Assembly: GCA_024699575.1 (NCBI GenBank)
Contig: JAILPF010000305.1
Span: 1 to 6,336, forward strand
Source of the DNA: Acetatifactor sp.
Lineage (GTDB): Bacteria > Bacillota > Clostridia > Lachnospirales > Lachnospiraceae
Length of the DNA: 6,336 nt
Reading direction: 5' to 3'
Shown: piece after piece, positions 5,248 to 6,336 of the stretch
Layout of the letters: each line of letters begins with the position of its first letter
Numbering within the stretch: the first letter of the stretch is position 1
The notes under the pieces: generated by a model
Database searches by the model: none
Told to the model about the DNA's origin: nothing
The model's input: the letters and a program-made list of their open reading frames with translations, nothing else
Translations under genes and position numbers: made by a program

Positions 5248-6336
5248 TCAAAACTCCTTAAAACGATAAACCCTTGCTTCGTAGGGACGAAGTGCGCACT
5301 CTTCCTTAGGATTCTCATAATTGCAGAGCACCAGTTCTTTGTTCTTCTCTTCGTATCCGGCAGGGAATGTAAACTTTTCTTCAAAATGAGTAAAGGAACA
5401 TATTATCAAAAATCTTTCCTTTCCCAAAGCCCGCTCATACACATAGATGTGTTTAGCCTTCGGGAAATACTCCCGATATGTACCGTCTAGCAACGTATCC
5501 GATTCCTTTCGAAGTGCCAGGCATTTACGGTAAAAATTCAAGATACTGTTCGGATTCTTTTCCTCATCAGCCACATTAATCTTGTGATAATTCTCATTGA
5601 CATAAAACCAGGGCTTTGCCTCTGAAAAACCTGCATGCACGGAAGTATCCCACTGCATGGGGGTTCGCGCAGAGTCTCTGCTGGAAATATGTATGCGTCT
5701 TAATCTCTCCTCCACCGTATCCTTCAGATGATACGTGTGATAATTATTCTTACTGGACACATCCACATACTGCTCAATGGACGTCAGCCGAATATTGGTC
5801 ATACCGATTTCCTGCCCCTGATAGATAAAAGGAGTTCCCTGCTGGAACAAAAAGCTAGTTGCAAGCATAGTTCCACTCTCACGCCAGTAGCGTTCACTGC
5901 CGTAACGGCTGATGATTCTTGGGTGGTCATGGTTCTCCAGATAGAGCGCATTCCATGCTTTCCCGCTCAATGCATATTGCCATTTGGAAAATGCCTTTTT
6001 CAGCTTCACCAGAGAGAAAGGTCGATGCATGTATTCCGTATAAAAACAATCTGCCATCATATGGTCGAATGAAAACATCATATCCAATGACTTAGTGGGT
6101 CCTGTCAAATACTTCAGTGCAGAATTCACAGTGGTCATCGGGCCCTCACCAATCTGAAAGCAGTCATACTCTTCACACACTTTCCTGAATTCCGCCATGT
6201 ACTCATGGATGTGCGGTCCATCCTTATAGTGTGGCATACCGTTTACGGCAGGCAAAAAAGGCAGTCCGTTTGGAAGACCTTCCCTCTTGGAAATGAAATT
6301 AATCACATCCTCCCGGAAACCATCCACGCCCATATC
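5248..6336 (-). CDS. malL: GH13 alpha-glucosidase, oligo-1,6-glucosidase type (C-terminal 362 residues)
   Basis: The frame is open through the right edge, so the start is outside; about 190 N-terminal residues should be missing from a protein of ~555. Numbering from the edge, GFREDVINFISKREGLP (6-22) is conserved region II with nucleophile D10. QIGEGPMTTV gives general acid E64, and LENHDHPR gives H136 and D137 (transition-state stabiliser). FIYQGQEIGM (170-179) and RDSARTPMQWD (220-230) are typical of oligo-1,6-glucosidases, followed by a C-terminal beta domain ending YRFKEF. The enzyme would release glucose from the non-reducing ends of isomalto-oligosaccharides in the cytoplasm. The valine after the nucleophile is the residue linked to alpha-1,6 over alpha-1,4 preference in this family. 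Region II has E where M is usual before the nucleophile. Trehalose-6-phosphate hydrolase or another GH13 alpha-glucosidase is possible but fits less well. It is the first gene seen of a unit with the metalloprotein. Confidence 0.92.
   Translation of the reverse strand, partial: DMGVDGFREDVINFISKREGLPNGLPFLPAVNGMPHYKDGPHIHEYMAEFRKVCEEYDCFQIGEGPMTTVNSALKYLTGPTKSLDMMFSFDHMMADCFYTEYMHRPFSLVKLKKAFSKWQYALSGKAWNALYLENHDHPRIISRYGSERYWRESGTMLATSFLFQQGTPFIYQGQEIGMTNIRLTSIEQYVDVSSKNNYHTYHLKDTVEERLRRIHISSRDSARTPMQWDTSVHAGFSEAKPWFYVNENYHKINVADEEKNPNSILNFYRKCLALRKESDTLLDGTYREYFPKAKHIYVYERALGKERFLIICSFTHFEEKFTFPAGYEEKNKELVLCNYENPKEECALRPYEARVYRFKEF
5254..5259 (-). promoter_or_regulatory. Ribosome binding site for the DUF45 gene, inside the glucosidase 3' end
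   Basis: AAGGAG on the minus strand (5259-5254) forms the penultimate codons of the glucosidase. It is 13 bases from the in-frame GTG at 5240, longer than ideal. No in-frame ATG lies nearer, and the family N-terminus begins just after this GTG, so the site supports a GTG start and coupling to the glucosidase. Confidence 0.6.

Noticed and set aside
4629..5261. 210-residue plus-strand reading frame
   Set aside because: It is antisense to the DUF45 gene, which has the complete HELCH and RTRWGSC motifs. The plus product begins within the repeat element and is rich in His, Leu and Ser without a domain.

Overview
The window looks like chromosomal DNA of a gut-type Firmicute, most likely a Lachnospiraceae/Clostridia member. 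The grounds are a moderate base composition, strong AGGAGG-type ribosome binding sites, a YtrA-subfamily GntR regulator with its ABC exporter, and an oligo-1,6-glucosidase-type GH13 enzyme. Taxonomy is inferred from protein style only; no rRNA or other marker is present.

Layout. Positions 1-351 (minus) hold the N-terminal 117 residues of an SbcD/YhaO-type metallophosphoesterase that runs off the left edge. The 153-base gap 352-504 carries back-to-back promoters: a minus-strand one for the nuclease and a plus-strand one for the next operon. Just downstream of the plus promoter lies an inverted repeat, AGTGTA-N13-TACAGT, that nearly matches the remembered operator of Bacillus subtilis YtrA. Positions 505-4511 (plus) are a tightly packed four-gene operon: a YtrA-subfamily GntR repressor, an ABC ATPase (4-base ATGA overlap), a 674-residue ABC permease with a ~300-residue C-terminal non-membrane domain (26-base overlap), and an OmpR/PhoB-type response regulator (26-base gap). 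The response regulator has a degraded receiver domain and no histidine kinase beside it.

Positions 4509-4670 form a 162-base inverted-repeat element between convergent genes. Its 15-base terminal repeats contain the TAA stop codons of both flanking genes. Inside are a long stem that should act as a bidirectional terminator, small hairpins, and a partly duplicated 24-base unit. Positions 4668-6336 (minus) are a two-gene unit: a GH13 alpha-glucosidase (oligo-1,6-glucosidase type, start beyond the right edge) followed by a YgjP/DUF45 zinc-metalloprotein that probably starts at a GTG codon.

How the genes may work together. The central operon resembles Ytr-type envelope or antibiotic stress modules: the GntR protein represses its own operon until an envelope signal relieves it, and the ABC transporter then acts at the membrane. 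The appended orphan, atypical response regulator is the unusual part and suggests a second regulatory output tied to the transporter. The right-hand pair is a separate unit for cytoplasmic isomalto-oligosaccharide hydrolysis plus a protein of unclear role.
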